Positions 35,401 through 45,654 of a stretch of DNA of 64,000 nucleotides are shown here, piece after piece. This stretch comes from Cupriavidus taiwanensis (GTDB lineage Bacteria; Pseudomonadota; Gammaproteobacteria; Burkholderiales; Burkholderiaceae), in the NCBI RefSeq assembly GCF_900250115.1, contig NZ_LT984804.1, positions 2,681,301 through 2,745,300 on the forward strand, read 5' to 3'. The stretch's first letter is position 1. The number at the start of each line of letters is the position of its first letter. The position numbers and the translations under genes were made by a program. The notes beneath the pieces are model-generated. The model was not told the DNA's origin and searched no databases. It saw only the letters and a program-made list of their open reading frames with translations.

Positions 35401-36405
35401 CTAGCGCAGCAGCTCGCCGGCGCCGGCCGCGCCGGTCCCGAACAGCGGTTCGGCCAGCGTGTTGCTGGCGGTGCAGACGGCGGCGCCCAGGCCCGCGGCG
35501 CGCTGCGCGTCGCGCGCCATCAGGTCTTTCTGGCAGACCTGTCCGGCCTGCACGCAACGGTTCACGATGGCATCGAACAGGTTCGCGTCGACGCTGCCGT
35601 AGCGCCGTACCGGCTCGCGCTCGCTGGGCTGCGCCAGCTGCGTGTAGGCGGCGCGGCTCAACGGCGCGCCGGCGGCGCGCACGGTCTGCACCCAGCGGCC
35701 GAACTCATCGTCGCTCAGGCCATGGAAGCGGAAGCGCATGTGCGAAAAGCCCGCGCCGCTGTAGTTGGCGGAGAAGCCCTCGTAGACGCCCGGCCGGTTG
35801 ACCACCGCGTGCAGGCGCGTTTCCATGCCCGGCATGGCGTAGACCTGTCCGGCCAGCGCGGGGATGAAGAAGGAATTCATCATGGTGGAAGACGTGATCT
35901 TGAAGCGGATCGGCCGGTCGACCGGGGCGGCCAGCTCATTGACGGTGGCGATGCCCTGCTCGGGGTAGACGAACAACCACTTCCAGTCGAGCGCCACCAC
36001 TTCCACCGTCAGCGGCTGCGTGCCCGGCGCCAGCGGGCGGCTGTCGTCGAGCCGGGTCAGCGGCTGGTAGGGATCGAGCTTGTGGGTGCTGACCCAGGTG
36101 ATGGCCCCGAGCGCGATGATGATCAGCAGCGGCGCCGACCAGATCAGCAGCTCCAGCACCGTGGAATGGTCCCAGTCGGGGTTGTAGTGCGCATCCGCGC
36201 TGGCGGCGCGGTATCGCCACGCGAACACCAGCGTCAGCACGATCACCGGCACGATGATCAGCAGCATCAGCCCGGTCGAAATGATGATCAGGTCACGTTG
36301 CCGGACCGCCAGATCGCCGGCCGGCGACAGCAGCACGGCATTGCAGCCGGCCAGCGACAGCAGGACTGGCAGCAGCAACCAGCGCAGCGGGCGGTGCATG
36401 GACAT
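35401..36405 (-). CDS. cyoA: Cytochrome o ubiquinol oxidase subunit II
   Basis: A 334-residue subunit II. A lipobox LSLAG-C (Cys21) shows it is a lipoprotein; two helices follow (about 35-60 and 85-105), then the cupredoxin domain ([38 protein letters not shown]). The CuA Cys-Cys motif is absent, as in quinol oxidases. The C-terminal extension (residues 250-334) holds extra cysteines. Start choice between ATG 36405 and 36399 does not affect the lipobox. It is the first gene of cyoABCD-SURF1 and is divergent from an MFS gene, with repeats between them. No cyoE (heme O synthase) lies in the window. Confidence 0.94.
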   Translation of the reverse strand: MSMHRPLRWLLLPVLLSLAGCNAVLLSPAGDLAVRQRDLIIISTGLMLLIIVPVIVLTLVFAWRYRAASADAHYNPDWDHSTVLELLIWSAPLLIIIALGAITWVSTHKLDPYQPLTRLDDSRPLAPGTQPLTVEVVALDWKWLFVYPEQGIATVNELAAPVDRPIRFKITSSTMMNSFFIPALAGQVYAMPGMETRLHAVVNRPGVYEGFSANYSGAGFSHMRFRFHGLSDDEFGRWVQTVRAAGAPLSRAAYTQLAQPSEREPVRRYGSVDANLFDAIVNRCVQAGQVCQKDLMARDAQRAAGLGAAVCTASNTLAEPLFGTGAAGAGELLR

Positions 36406-36505
36406 TGTCTGACCGGAAGATCGCATAGCTTTCTGGCCCGCGCCATTTGTACGCCGCGGCGCAAGTGACTTAGACTGGTCTGAGCAACTATGGCAGTGTA
36501 GGCGC

Positions 36506-36541
36506 TGCAGTGCCATTCTTCATGGTGCAATTTGCAGTGCC
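36506..36541. promoter_or_regulatory. Direct repeats TGCAGTGCC in the cyo/MFS divergent promoter
   Basis: TGCAGTGCC occurs at 36506-36514 and 36533-36541 (27 bp apart), with a partial copy GGCAGTG near 36492. It lies 100-136 bp before cyoA and 29 bp before the MFS start. A shared regulator is plausible, but I cannot name it. Confidence 0.35.
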
Positions 36542-36569
36542 CTCGCTCACAGACACGGGAGGTATGCCG

Positions 36570-37886
36570 ATGACCACCGCGACCCACCAGCACCGCGCGT
36601 CTCCTACAGCACCTCCGGCGCCCGGCGCCGCGCATGTCGCGCCCGCGGAAATCGCCACCGGCGTGGTCATCGGCCGCGCTTCCGAGTACTTCGATTTCTT
36701 CGTCTACGGCATCGCCTCGGTGCTGGTGTTCCCGGCGGTGTACTTTCCCTTCGCCGACCGGCTCGACGCGCTGCTCTACGCCTTCGCCATCTTCGCGCTG
36801 GCCTTTATCGGCCGGCCCTTCGGCACCACGCTGTTCATGCGCATCCAGCGCCGCTGGGGCCGGGGCGTCAAGCTGACCGCATCGCTGTTCCTGCTCGGCA
36901 CCGCCACCGTCGGCATCGCCTTCCTGCCCGGCTATGCCGCGCTCGGCCAGACCTCCATCATCCTGCTGGCGGTGTTCCGCACGCTGCAGGGCGTGGCCTT
37001 CGGCGGCTCGTGGGACGGCCTGCCCTCATTGCTGGCGCTGAACGCGCCCGCGCAGCGGCGCGGCTGGTATGCGATGCTGGGCCAGCTGGGCGCGCCCACC
37101 GGCTTTATCGTCGCCGGCGCGCTGTTCCTGTTCCTCAACCTCAGCCTGGAGCCGCACGAGTTCCTGGCGTGGGGCTGGCGCTATCCGTTCTACGTCGCGT
37201 TCGCAATCAACGTGGTGGCGCTATTCGCGCGCCTGCGGCTGGTGGTGACGCACGAATACACGCAACTGCTGGACGAGGACGAGCTCGAGCCCATCAGCAC
37301 CACCGAGATCGTCAGGAAGCAGGGCTACAACCTGCTGCTGGGCGCGTTCGCGGCGCTGGCGAGCTTTGCGCTGTTCCACCTGGTGACGGTGTTTCCGCTG
37401 TCGTGGGTCGCGCTCAATGGCTCGCAGCCGGTCACGGACGTGCTGGCGGTGCAGATCGCCGGCGCCTTCATCGGCATCCTCGGCACCATCGCCTCGGGCG
37501 TGATCGCGGACCGGATCGGGCGGCGCACCACGCTGGCGCTGATGGCCATCCTGATCGGCATTTTCAGCCTGTTCGCGCCCTGGCTGATGGGCGGCGGCCC
37601 GCTGGCGCAGGACCTGTTCATCCTGCTCGGCTTCGGCCTGCTGGGCTTGTCCTACGGCCAGGCCGCCGGTGCCTTGACCTCGAACTTCGAGCGGCGCTTC
37701 CGCTACACCGGGGCGGCACTGACCACCGACATGGCGTGGCTGTTCGGCGCCGGCTTCGCGCCGCTGGTGGCGCTGGGGCTGTCGGCGGAATTCGGCCTGT
37801 TCGCGGTGAGCGGCTACCTGCTTTCCGGCGCCGCCTGCACGCTGCTGGCGCTGCGGATCAATCGGGCGTTGGGCACGCATGTCTGA
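36570..37886 (+). CDS. MFS transporter (metabolite:H+ symporter type)
   Basis: A 438-residue MFS permease with about 12 helices. SEYFDFFVYGIASVLVFP, IGRPFGTTLF and GRGVKLTASLFLLGTATVGIAFLP carry the motif A region of the MHS (proline/shikimate/citrate-type) subfamily. VIADRIGRRTTLALM is the second motif A. GGGAGG (36557-36562) is seven bases before the ATG at 36570, which is preferred to the ATG six bases earlier. The substrate is unknown. It is divergent from cyoA, which is unusual context for an MHS transporter. Confidence 0.88.
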   Translation: MTTATHQHRASPTAPPAPGAAHVAPAEIATGVVIGRASEYFDFFVYGIASVLVFPAVYFPFADRLDALLYAFAIFALAFIGRPFGTTLFMRIQRRWGRGVKLTASLFLLGTATVGIAFLPGYAALGQTSIILLAVFRTLQGVAFGGSWDGLPSLLALNAPAQRRGWYAMLGQLGAPTGFIVAGALFLFLNLSLEPHEFLAWGWRYPFYVAFAINVVALFARLRLVVTHEYTQLLDEDELEPISTTEIVRKQGYNLLLGAFAALASFALFHLVTVFPLSWVALNGSQPVTDVLAVQIAGAFIGILGTIASGVIADRIGRRTTLALMAILIGIFSLFAPWLMGGGPLAQDLFILLGFGLLGLSYGQAAGALTSNFERRFRYTGAALTTDMAWLFGAGFAPLVALGLSAEFGLFAVSGYLLSGAACTLLALRINRALGTHV

Positions 37887-37923
37887 GGGGCGCGCCGCGC
37901 CCGCGCAGCTCTCGCCGTGAGTT

Positions 37924-37949
37924 GCAAAAACCGCCGGGGCCGGTTTTGC
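37924..37949. terminator. Possible bidirectional terminator after the MFS gene
   Basis: GCAAAAACCG / CGGTTTTGC form an inverted repeat around CCGGGGC, giving an A-run/hairpin/T-run arrangement 38 bp after the MFS stop. The T-run is short and inside the stem, so confidence is limited. Confidence 0.4.
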
Positions 37950-38029
37950 CGGCGCCGGGCAGCGTTCTGAGTACAATTGACGCCCGCCAAAATCCCGTCG
38001 TTCCGGATGTGATTCCGGAGCCGAAGCTT

Positions 38030-39259
38030 ATGAAAACGGAAACCACGGACGTCGTCATCATCGGCGCTGGGCCTGCGGGCTCGGTTGCTGCCGGCCTGCT
38101 GCGCAAGCACGGGATTCCGGTGCTGGTGCTCGAGAAAGAAACCTTCCCGCGCTTCTCCATCGGCGAAAGCCTGCTGCCGCAAAGCATGGCCTATCTCGAG
38201 GAAGCGGGCATGCTGCGCGCGGTGGTGGAAGCCGGCTTCCAGTACAAGAACGGCGCCGCGTTCGCGCGCGGCACGCAGCGCACCGCCTTCGACTTCCGCC
38301 AGAAGTACTCGCCGGGCTGGGGCACCACCTACCAGGTGCAGCGCGCGCAGTTCGACCACGTGCTGATCCGCGAGGCCGAGCGCCAGGGCGCCGAGGTGCG
38401 CTTCTCGCATGCGGTCGAGAACGTCGATGTCAGCGGCGCGCAGCCGGAAGTCAGCGTGCGCGCGCCGGACGGCAGCCGGTACACGGTGCGCGCGAAGTTC
38501 CTGCTCGATGCTTCCGGCTTCGGCCGCATCCTGCCGCGCCTGCTGCAGCTGGAAACGCCGTCGGGCTTTCCGGTGCGCAGCGCGATCTTCACGCACGTGG
38601 AAGACCGCATCCCCGCCGGCACCTTCGACCGCAACAAGATCCTGATCAGCGTGCATCCGCAGCACCAGGACGTCTGGTACTGGACCATCCCGTTTTCGGA
38701 CGGGCGCTGCTCGCAGGGCGTGGTCGCCGAGAAGGCGTTCCTGGACCGCTACACCGGCACCGAGACCGGGCGGCTGCAGGCGCTGGTGGCCGAAGAGCCG
38801 GGCCTGGCCGCATTGCTGGCCAACGCGCAATGGGACACCCCGGCGCGCCAGATCGCGGGCTATTCGGCCAACGTGAAGTCGCTGTGGGGCAACGGCTATG
38901 CGCTGCTGGGCAATGCCGGCGAGTTCCTCGACCCGGTGTTCTCGTCAGGCGTGACCATCGCCTTCAAGTCGGCCAGCCTGGCGGCGCAATGCCTGGTGCG
39001 CCAGCTGCGCGGCGACACGGTGGACTGGGAGCAGGACTTCGCGCGGCCGCTCAAGGCCGGCGTCGATTGCTTCCGCGTCTTTGTCGAAGCCTGGTATGAA
39101 GGCCGTTTCCAGAAGCTGATCTTCCATCCCAACGCCACCTCGGAAATCCGCGACATGATCGCGGCGATCCTGGCCGGCTATGCTTGGGACCGCGACAATC
39201 CCTTCGTCACCGAGCCGCGCCGGCGGCTGGCGGTGCTGGAAGAATTCTGCAAGGTCTGA
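38030..39259 (+). CDS. Tryptophan-halogenase-like FAD-dependent oxidoreductase
   Basis: A 409-residue flavoprotein. The dinucleotide-binding start is VVIIGAGPAGSVAAGLL (8-24), then GESLLPQSMAYLEEAG and YQVQRAQFDHVL. DVWYWTIPFSDGRCSQG contains the WxWxIP motif shared by flavin-dependent halogenases and their non-halogenating relatives in arylpolyene clusters. LGNAGEFLDPVFSSGVTIA is the FAD ribityl site. The likely role is oxidation of an aryl or polyketide intermediate. The next gene is a FabG reductase 58 bp on, the pair found in arylpolyene loci. A TACAAT -10 (37972-37977) may serve the gene, but no matching -35 was found. Confidence 0.82.
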   Translation: MKTETTDVVIIGAGPAGSVAAGLLRKHGIPVLVLEKETFPRFSIGESLLPQSMAYLEEAGMLRAVVEAGFQYKNGAAFARGTQRTAFDFRQKYSPGWGTTYQVQRAQFDHVLIREAERQGAEVRFSHAVENVDVSGAQPEVSVRAPDGSRYTVRAKFLLDASGFGRILPRLLQLETPSGFPVRSAIFTHVEDRIPAGTFDRNKILISVHPQHQDVWYWTIPFSDGRCSQGVVAEKAFLDRYTGTETGRLQALVAEEPGLAALLANAQWDTPARQIAGYSANVKSLWGNGYALLGNAGEFLDPVFSSGVTIAFKSASLAAQCLVRQLRGDTVDWEQDFARPLKAGVDCFRVFVEAWYEGRFQKLIFHPNATSEIRDMIAAILAGYAWDRDNPFVTEPRRRLAVLEEFCKV

Positions 39260-39317
39260 TGCGCCTCACCGTATGCCAGCCTGCCTGGGCGCAGGCGGTT
39301 CTGCAAGGACAACAACC

Positions 39318-40049
39318 ATGAGCCATCCGACCGTGCTGGTCACGGGTTCGTCCCGCGGCATCGGCCGCGCCATTGCCCTGCGGCTGGCCCGCGACGGCTA
39401 TGACGTGGTGGTGCACTGCCGCGCGCGCCGCGACGAGGCCGACTCGGTCGCCGATGCCGTGCGCGCGTGTGGGCGCAAGTCGCGCGTGCTGTGCTTCGAC
39501 GTGGCCCGCCGCGAGGACGCCGCCAGCGCGCTGCTGACCGATATCGCCGCGCATGGCTGCTACTACGGCGTGGTCTGCAACGCGGGGCTGGCGCGCGACG
39601 CCGCCTTCCCGGCCATGACCGGCAACGAATGGGACGAGGTGGTGCACACCAACCTCGATGCCTTCTACAACGTGCTCAACCCGGTGGTGATGCCGATGGT
39701 GCAGCGCCGCCAGCCGGGCCGCATCGTCACGCTGTCGTCGGTATCGGGGCTGGTGGGCAACCGCGGCCAGGCCAACTACAGCGCGGCCAAGGCCGGCATC
39801 ATCGGCGCCACCAAGGCGCTGGCGATCGAGCTGGCCAAGCGCGCGATCACGGTCAACTGCGTCGCGCCGGGACTGATCGACACCGACATGGTCGCGCCGC
39901 ACGTGCGCGACGAAGCGCTGCGCCTGATCCCGGCGCGGCGCATGGGCACGCCGGACGAAGTCGCCGCCACCGTGGCCTTCCTGCTGTCGCCGGACGCGGG
40001 CTATATCACGCGCCAGGTGATCTCGGTCAACGGCGGGATGTTCGGATGA
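39318..40049 (+). CDS. 3-oxoacyl-ACP reductase (FabG-type SDR)
   Basis: A 243-residue SDR that reduces 3-oxoacyl-ACP with NADPH. Landmarks are VTGSSRGIGRAIALRLA, NAGLARD, TLSSVSGLVGNRGQANYSAAKAG with Ser, Tyr and Lys of the active site, and a PGLIDTDM loop. The C-terminal GYITRQVISVNGGMF is the FabG end. It follows the halogenase-like flavoprotein on the same strand. Chromosomal fabG normally sits with fabD/acpP/fabF; this copy does not, so it is probably a secondary reductase for a polyketide or aryl-polyene-type product. Confidence 0.88.
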   Translation: MSHPTVLVTGSSRGIGRAIALRLARDGYDVVVHCRARRDEADSVADAVRACGRKSRVLCFDVARREDAASALLTDIAAHGCYYGVVCNAGLARDAAFPAMTGNEWDEVVHTNLDAFYNVLNPVVMPMVQRRQPGRIVTLSSVSGLVGNRGQANYSAAKAGIIGATKALAIELAKRAITVNCVAPGLIDTDMVAPHVRDEALRLIPARRMGTPDEVAATVAFLLSPDAGYITRQVISVNGGMFG

Positions 40050-40110
40050 AATGCGTCGCCACGGCCGGAGCCGGCGTCATCCGGGACCCCGGCTTGTTGC
40101 GGATGGCGCC

Positions 40111-41328
40111 ATGAACGGAGTCAGCATTTTTTTCCTGCAGGCGATGCTGGTGGTCGCGCTGCCTTATCTGCTCTGGCGTGGCGCCGGCCTGCGCGCGATG
40201 TTTCCGCTGGTCGGCGTGCAGGTGCTGGCCGGCATCGTGCTGGGCCCGTCGGTGTTCGGCGCGCTGGCGCCGCACGGCTGGACCGCGCTGTTCGGGCCCG
40301 AGCGCCTGCCGATGCTGTCCGGCCTGCAATGGCTGGCCGTGACGCTGTTCTGTTTCCTGACCGGATTGCACTTGCGCGAAGGCGGCGTGCCGCCGCAGTG
40401 GCGCGCGACCGTGCAGATCTCGCTGGGCAGCATTGCGGCGCCGTTGGCGCTCGGGGCCGCGGCGGGCTGGTGGATGGTGGGCGCCGGCTGGCCGGTCGCC
40501 GGCGAGCTGGCCAGCCCGGCGTGGTTCGCCGGCGCGATGGGCATCTGCACCGCGGTCACGGCGCTGCCGGTGCTGGGCGCGCTGCTGCGCGAGATGCGCC
40601 TGACCGGCACGCACCTGGGCCAGCTGGCGCTGCGCTGCGCCGCCGTCAACGATGCCTGGGTGTGGCTGTTCCTGACGCTGGTGCTGTTGCAGCACGGCGG
40701 CCACGGCGGCGCCGGCGCCGTCACCGTGGCGCTGCGCGCGGCGGCCTACCTGGCGTTCATGTTGCTGGCGGTGCGTCCCACGCTGGCCTGGCTGCTGCGC
40801 CGGCGCGCGCCGGAAACCGAGCTGCTGCTGGCGATAGCGCTGTGCCTGGTGCTGGTCTCGGCCTTCCTCGGCGAACTGGCGGGGCTGCATCACGTGATGG
40901 GTGGCTTTGTCGCCGGGCTGGCATGGCCGGCTAGCGCGGCGCAGCGCGTGCGCCAGCAGCTGGAACCGGTCACGGTGGTGGTGCTGCTGCCGTTCTTCTT
41001 CCTCGCCGCGGGGCTGCGCACCGAGATCTCGCTGGACCATCCGATGACGCTGTGGATCGCGGCGCTGTCGCTGGTGGTCGCGGTCGCGGGCAAGATGGCC
41101 GGCGTGGCGCTGCCGGCGCGCCGCGCCGGCATGGGCTGGCGCGATGCGCTGGCACTGGGCACGCTGCTGCAGACCAAGGGCCTGGTCGAGGTGGTGGTGC
41201 TGACCGTGCTGCTGGACGCGCGCATCATCAGCACCGCGGCGTTTTCCGGCCTGCTGCTGATGGCGCTGGCCAGCACCTTGCTGGCGCGGCCGTTGACGAT
41301 GCTGGTAGCGCGGCAGCGCCTGCCCTGA
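40111..41328 (+). CDS. CPA2-type cation:proton antiporter
   Basis: A 405-residue inner-membrane protein with about 12-13 helices. VGVQVLAGIVLGPSVFG, GICTAVTALPVLGALLREMRLTGTHLGQLALRCAAVND and VMGGFVAGLA fit the KefB/NhaA-like CPA2 fold, including the conserved Asp (VNDAWVWLF). It would exchange Na+ or K+ for protons. There is no C-terminal RCK/TrkA domain, so it is shorter than KefB/C. It lies 61 bp after fabG on the same strand and may be in that operon. LysR at 41351 is convergent. Confidence 0.88.
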   Translation: MNGVSIFFLQAMLVVALPYLLWRGAGLRAMFPLVGVQVLAGIVLGPSVFGALAPHGWTALFGPERLPMLSGLQWLAVTLFCFLTGLHLREGGVPPQWRATVQISLGSIAAPLALGAAAGWWMVGAGWPVAGELASPAWFAGAMGICTAVTALPVLGALLREMRLTGTHLGQLALRCAAVNDAWVWLFLTLVLLQHGGHGGAGAVTVALRAAAYLAFMLLAVRPTLAWLLRRRAPETELLLAIALCLVLVSAFLGELAGLHHVMGGFVAGLAWPASAAQRVRQQLEPVTVVVLLPFFFLAAGLRTEISLDHPMTLWIAALSLVVAVAGKMAGVALPARRAGMGWRDALALGTLLQTKGLVEVVVLTVLLDARIISTAAFSGLLLMALASTLLARPLTMLVARQRLP

Positions 41329-41350
41329 CATCCGCCCTCCCCCCGGATCC

Positions 41351-42256
41351 TTACACCGGGGTAAATCCCGGCAGGCCCGCTATCGCCCGCGCCAGGAACT
41401 CCAGCAGCACGCGTACCGGTGCCGGCTGGTAGCGCCGCGTCGGGCAGACCAGGAACGCTTCCTGCGCCGGGCCGTGCCAGCGCGGCAGCACCCGCTGCAG
41501 CGCGCCGCTGTCGAGCAGGTCCTGCACCAGCCACGCCGGCGTCATGCCAAAGCCGGCGCCGGCAAGGAAACTCTCGCGCATCGCCAGCGAGTTGTTGACG
41601 CGGTAACGGCATGGCGCGCTCACCAGCGCCTGCCCGCCGGGGCCGTCGAGCACGATCTCTTCGCCCGCGGCGAGCCAGGTAAAGCGCAGGATCCGATGGC
41701 GCGCCAGGTCCGCCGGCTGCCTGATCTTCGGATGCCGCGCCAGGTAGTCCGGCGCCGCCACCAGCAGGCGCTGCGACACCGCGATCCGGCGCGCCACCAC
41801 ATGCGGCGGCAGCGTGGCGCCGAGGCGCACCGCCACGTCGACCCCGGCTTCGACCAGGTCGACGAAGCGGTCGTCGAACAGCAGTTCCACCTCGACTTCC
41901 GGATAGCGCTGCTGGAACGCCAGCACCAGCGCATTGAGGCGCAGCACGCCGAAGCTGGCGGGCGCGCCCACGCGCACGCGGCCCGCCGGCTGGCCGGTTG
42001 CGCCGCGCGCGTCGCTGACCGCCTCGCCGTATTCGTCCAGCACGCGCCGCGCGCGCTCGTAGAAGCGCCGCCCGGCCTCGGTCGGCGCCAGGCTGGTGGT
42101 GCTGCGCGCCAGCAGACGCACGCCCAGCTCGCGCTCCAGCGCGGCCACGGTCTTGCTGACGGTCGGCTGCGTCGACTGCTGCTCGCGCGCCACCGCCGAC
42201 AGGCTGCCGAGTTCCACCGCGCGCACGAAGACCTGCATTGCCCGGATGGTGTCCAT
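41351..42256 (-). CDS. LysR-family transcriptional regulator
   Basis: A 301-residue LTTR (CrgA/DsdC-like subgroup). The wHTH is MDTIRAMQVFVRAVELGSLSAVAREQQSTQPTVSKTVAALE, followed by RLLARSTTSLAPTEAGRRFYE, a short linker, and an effector domain with RVRVGAPASFGVLRLNALVLAF. It is divergent from a GDSL hydrolase gene with an inverted-repeat site in between, so that gene is a probable target. Confidence 0.9.
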   Translation of the reverse strand: MDTIRAMQVFVRAVELGSLSAVAREQQSTQPTVSKTVAALERELGVRLLARSTTSLAPTEAGRRFYERARRVLDEYGEAVSDARGATGQPAGRVRVGAPASFGVLRLNALVLAFQQRYPEVEVELLFDDRFVDLVEAGVDVAVRLGATLPPHVVARRIAVSQRLLVAAPDYLARHPKIRQPADLARHRILRFTWLAAGEEIVLDGPGGQALVSAPCRYRVNNSLAMRESFLAGAGFGMTPAWLVQDLLDSGALQRVLPRWHGPAQEAFLVCPTRRYQPAPVRVLLEFLARAIAGLPGFTPV

Positions 42257-42273
42257 GCCGCTCCTGGTTTTCT

Positions 42274-42292
42274 TCATTCCGGATTGGAATGA
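42274..42292. promoter_or_regulatory. Candidate LysR operator
   Basis: TCATTCC-GGATT-GGAATGA is a perfect 7-bp inverted repeat with a 5-bp centre in the divergent region, 18 bp before the LysR start and 98 bp before the GDSL gene. It suits a T-N11-A LTTR site. Confidence 0.55.
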
Positions 42293-42389
42293 GCAATATG
42301 CCATTTTGCCCGCTACCTGGCATGAGGGGAATGGCCTAACGTGGGCCCCATGCCGGCAACGTTGCCCGTCCACCCGACAGGACCTATCC

Positions 42390-43697
42390 ATGTTTTCCGA
42401 TCTTCGTTTCCTGCGCCGCGCCGCGGCAGCGACCCTTGCCGCCGCCGTCGCCAGCAGCGCGGCGCTCGCCAGCCCCCTGCAAGAGCGGGCCTGGCTGACC
42501 AGCTGGATGGCCAGCCAGCAGCCGGTGTGGCAAGCGCACGCCCTGCCGCTGCCCACCGGCGTGCCGGCGGAGATGGCGGACCAGACCGTGCGCCAGGTGG
42601 TGCGGCTGAGCGCAGGCGGGGAGCGGCTGCGCGTGGTGCTGTCAAACCCCTATGGCCGGCAACCGCTCGTGGTCGGCGCGGCGCAACTCGCACCCCATGC
42701 CGGCGGCGGCCGCATCGAACTCGCCGGCAGCCGCGCCGTAACCTTCGGCGGCCGTCCGACCGTGACCATCCCGGCGGGCCAGTCGGTGGCAAGCGACGCG
42801 ATCGCGCTCGCTACCCCTGCGCTGGGTGAACTCGCGCTCAGCCTTTACCTGCCGCAGCGCACCGCGCTCGAATCGTTCCACTGGGATGGCCGCCAGAGCG
42901 CATGGCTGGCAGCCGGCAACGCGACCGCGCAAGCCATGCTGGCTGCGCCACAGGTATTCAGCGCGCGCATCGTGGTGAGCGAGGTGCAGGTCGAAGCCCC
43001 GGCGGGCGCGGCTGCGGTGGTCGCGCTCGGCGATTCGATCACCGAAGGCAACGGCTCCACCCCCGACACCAACCGGCGCTGGCCGGACCTGCTGGCGCAG
43101 CGGCTGGCCGCCGACGGAGTGGCCGTGCTCAACGCCGGCATCTCCGGCGGCCGGCTGCTGCGCGACGGCATGGGCGCGTCCGCGCTGGCGCGGCTGGACC
43201 GCGACGTGCTGAGCCAGGCGCATGTCCGCACGGTGATCGCGGCCATCGGCATCAACGATATCGCCTGGCCAGGCTCGACCTTCGCGCCGCACGACGCCGT
43301 GCCGCGGGCCGACGAACTGATCGCGGGCTACCGGCGCCTGATCGCCCGTGCGCATGCACGCGGCGTGCGCGTGATCGGCGCCACCATCACGCCGTTTGCC
43401 GGCGCGTTGCGCGACACGCCGATCCGCGGCTATGACAGCCCGGGCAAGGAAGCCGTGCGGCTGGCGGTCAACGACTGGATCCGCCATGGCGGCGCATTCG
43501 ATGCGGTGGTGGACTTCGACGCCGCGGTGCGCGATCCGGCGCGGCCGCAGGCGTTGCTGCCGGCCTTCGACAGCGGCGACCACCTGCATCCCGGCGATGC
43601 CGGCTATCGCGCCATGGCGGCGCAGTTCGACCTGGCCCTGCCCGCGCTCGCCGGTCAGTCGCGCTCGGGCGCGCCCGGCGGGAACAGCGGACGATAG
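42390..43697 (+). CDS. Secreted SGNH/GDSL hydrolase
   Basis: A 435-residue secreted SGNH hydrolase (lipase/esterase class). A signal peptide covers residues 1-27 (AALAS), then a beta-rich N-terminal domain (about 30-205). The catalytic block I is VALGDSITEGNG with Ser216, block III is GINDIAWPG and block V is SGDHLHPGDAGY with Asp/His. Similar proteins hydrolyse acetyl or aryl esters in the periplasm or outside the cell. Its 43-base tail overlaps the convergent GST gene. The LysR gene on the other strand may control it. Confidence 0.87.
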   Translation: MFSDLRFLRRAAAATLAAAVASSAALASPLQERAWLTSWMASQQPVWQAHALPLPTGVPAEMADQTVRQVVRLSAGGERLRVVLSNPYGRQPLVVGAAQLAPHAGGGRIELAGSRAVTFGGRPTVTIPAGQSVASDAIALATPALGELALSLYLPQRTALESFHWDGRQSAWLAAGNATAQAMLAAPQVFSARIVVSEVQVEAPAGAAAVVALGDSITEGNGSTPDTNRRWPDLLAQRLAADGVAVLNAGISGGRLLRDGMGASALARLDRDVLSQAHVRTVIAAIGINDIAWPGSTFAPHDAVPRADELIAGYRRLIARAHARGVRVIGATITPFAGALRDTPIRGYDSPGKEAVRLAVNDWIRHGGAFDAVVDFDAAVRDPARPQALLPAFDSGDHLHPGDAGYRAMAAQFDLALPALAGQSRSGAPGGNSGR

Positions 43698-44308
43698 GGC
43701 CGCGCCTCGTCCACCGCGCGCGCAAACGACGGCCGCGCCAGCAGCCGCTCGCGATACGCGCGCACGTTGCCGCATGACTGCGGAATCGGCTGCACCCAGT
43801 CCGCATAGAACAGCGACGGCGCGGCGGCGCAGTCCGCCAGCGTGAAGGCATCGCCCGCGGCCCATTGCCGGGCCGCCAGCTCGGTCTCGAGCCACGCATA
43901 GGCCGAGTCCAGCAGCTGGCGGTATTCGGCCACGCCATGCGGATCGCGGTTCGCCGCGGGGCGCAGGTAATCGGCCACGATGCGCTGCATCGGCGTCATC
44001 ACGTACTGGTCGAAGAAGCGGTCGAGCAGGCGCACCTTCAGCGCGCCATCGGCCGACTCGGGCAGCCAGCGCACCGGGCCGCGGTGATGCTGGTCCAGGT
44101 ATTCGACGATGATGCTGGACTCGAACACCGAACGGCCGTCATCGACCAGCAGCGGCATGCGCCGCAGCGGCCAGCGCTTGCCGAGTTCGTCCATGTGCTG
44201 CGCGTGGTCGGGCGACAGCATGCGCAAGTCGAAGGGAATCGCGTTCTCGTACAACGCCACGAGGACCTTCTGGCAATAGGACGAAAACGGGTGCGCGTAC
44301 AGCTCCAT
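43655..44308 (-). CDS. Glutathione S-transferase
   Basis: A 217-residue GST. The thioredoxin-like N-terminal domain (1-80) has MELYAHPFSSYCQKVLVALYE, with Ser/Tyr or Cys at the glutathione site, and FESSIIVEYLD; the helical C-terminal domain includes GDAFTLADCAAAPSLFYA. Substrate unknown; detoxification or a glutathione-dependent catabolic step is possible. It is upstream of, and 50 bp from the end of, pip on the same strand, and its 3' end overlaps the GDSL gene. Confidence 0.88.
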   Translation of the reverse strand: MELYAHPFSSYCQKVLVALYENAIPFDLRMLSPDHAQHMDELGKRWPLRRMPLLVDDGRSVFESSIIVEYLDQHHRGPVRWLPESADGALKVRLLDRFFDQYVMTPMQRIVADYLRPAANRDPHGVAEYRQLLDSAYAWLETELAARQWAAGDAFTLADCAAAPSLFYADWVQPIPQSCGNVRAYRERLLARPSFARAVDEARPYRPLFPPGAPERD

Positions 44309-44358
44309 CGTGATCTCCAGTGATGTGGGCGTATGCCCCGGGGAGCTTCAGTGCGCGG

Positions 44359-45643
<1,285 letters not shown>

Positions 45644-45654
45644 TAGATCACGCC

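Noticed and set aside
38030..39259. Calling the flavoprotein a true tryptophan halogenase
   Set aside because: The WxWxIP motif is shared with non-halogenating relatives, and the catalytic Lys cannot be confirmed by eye.
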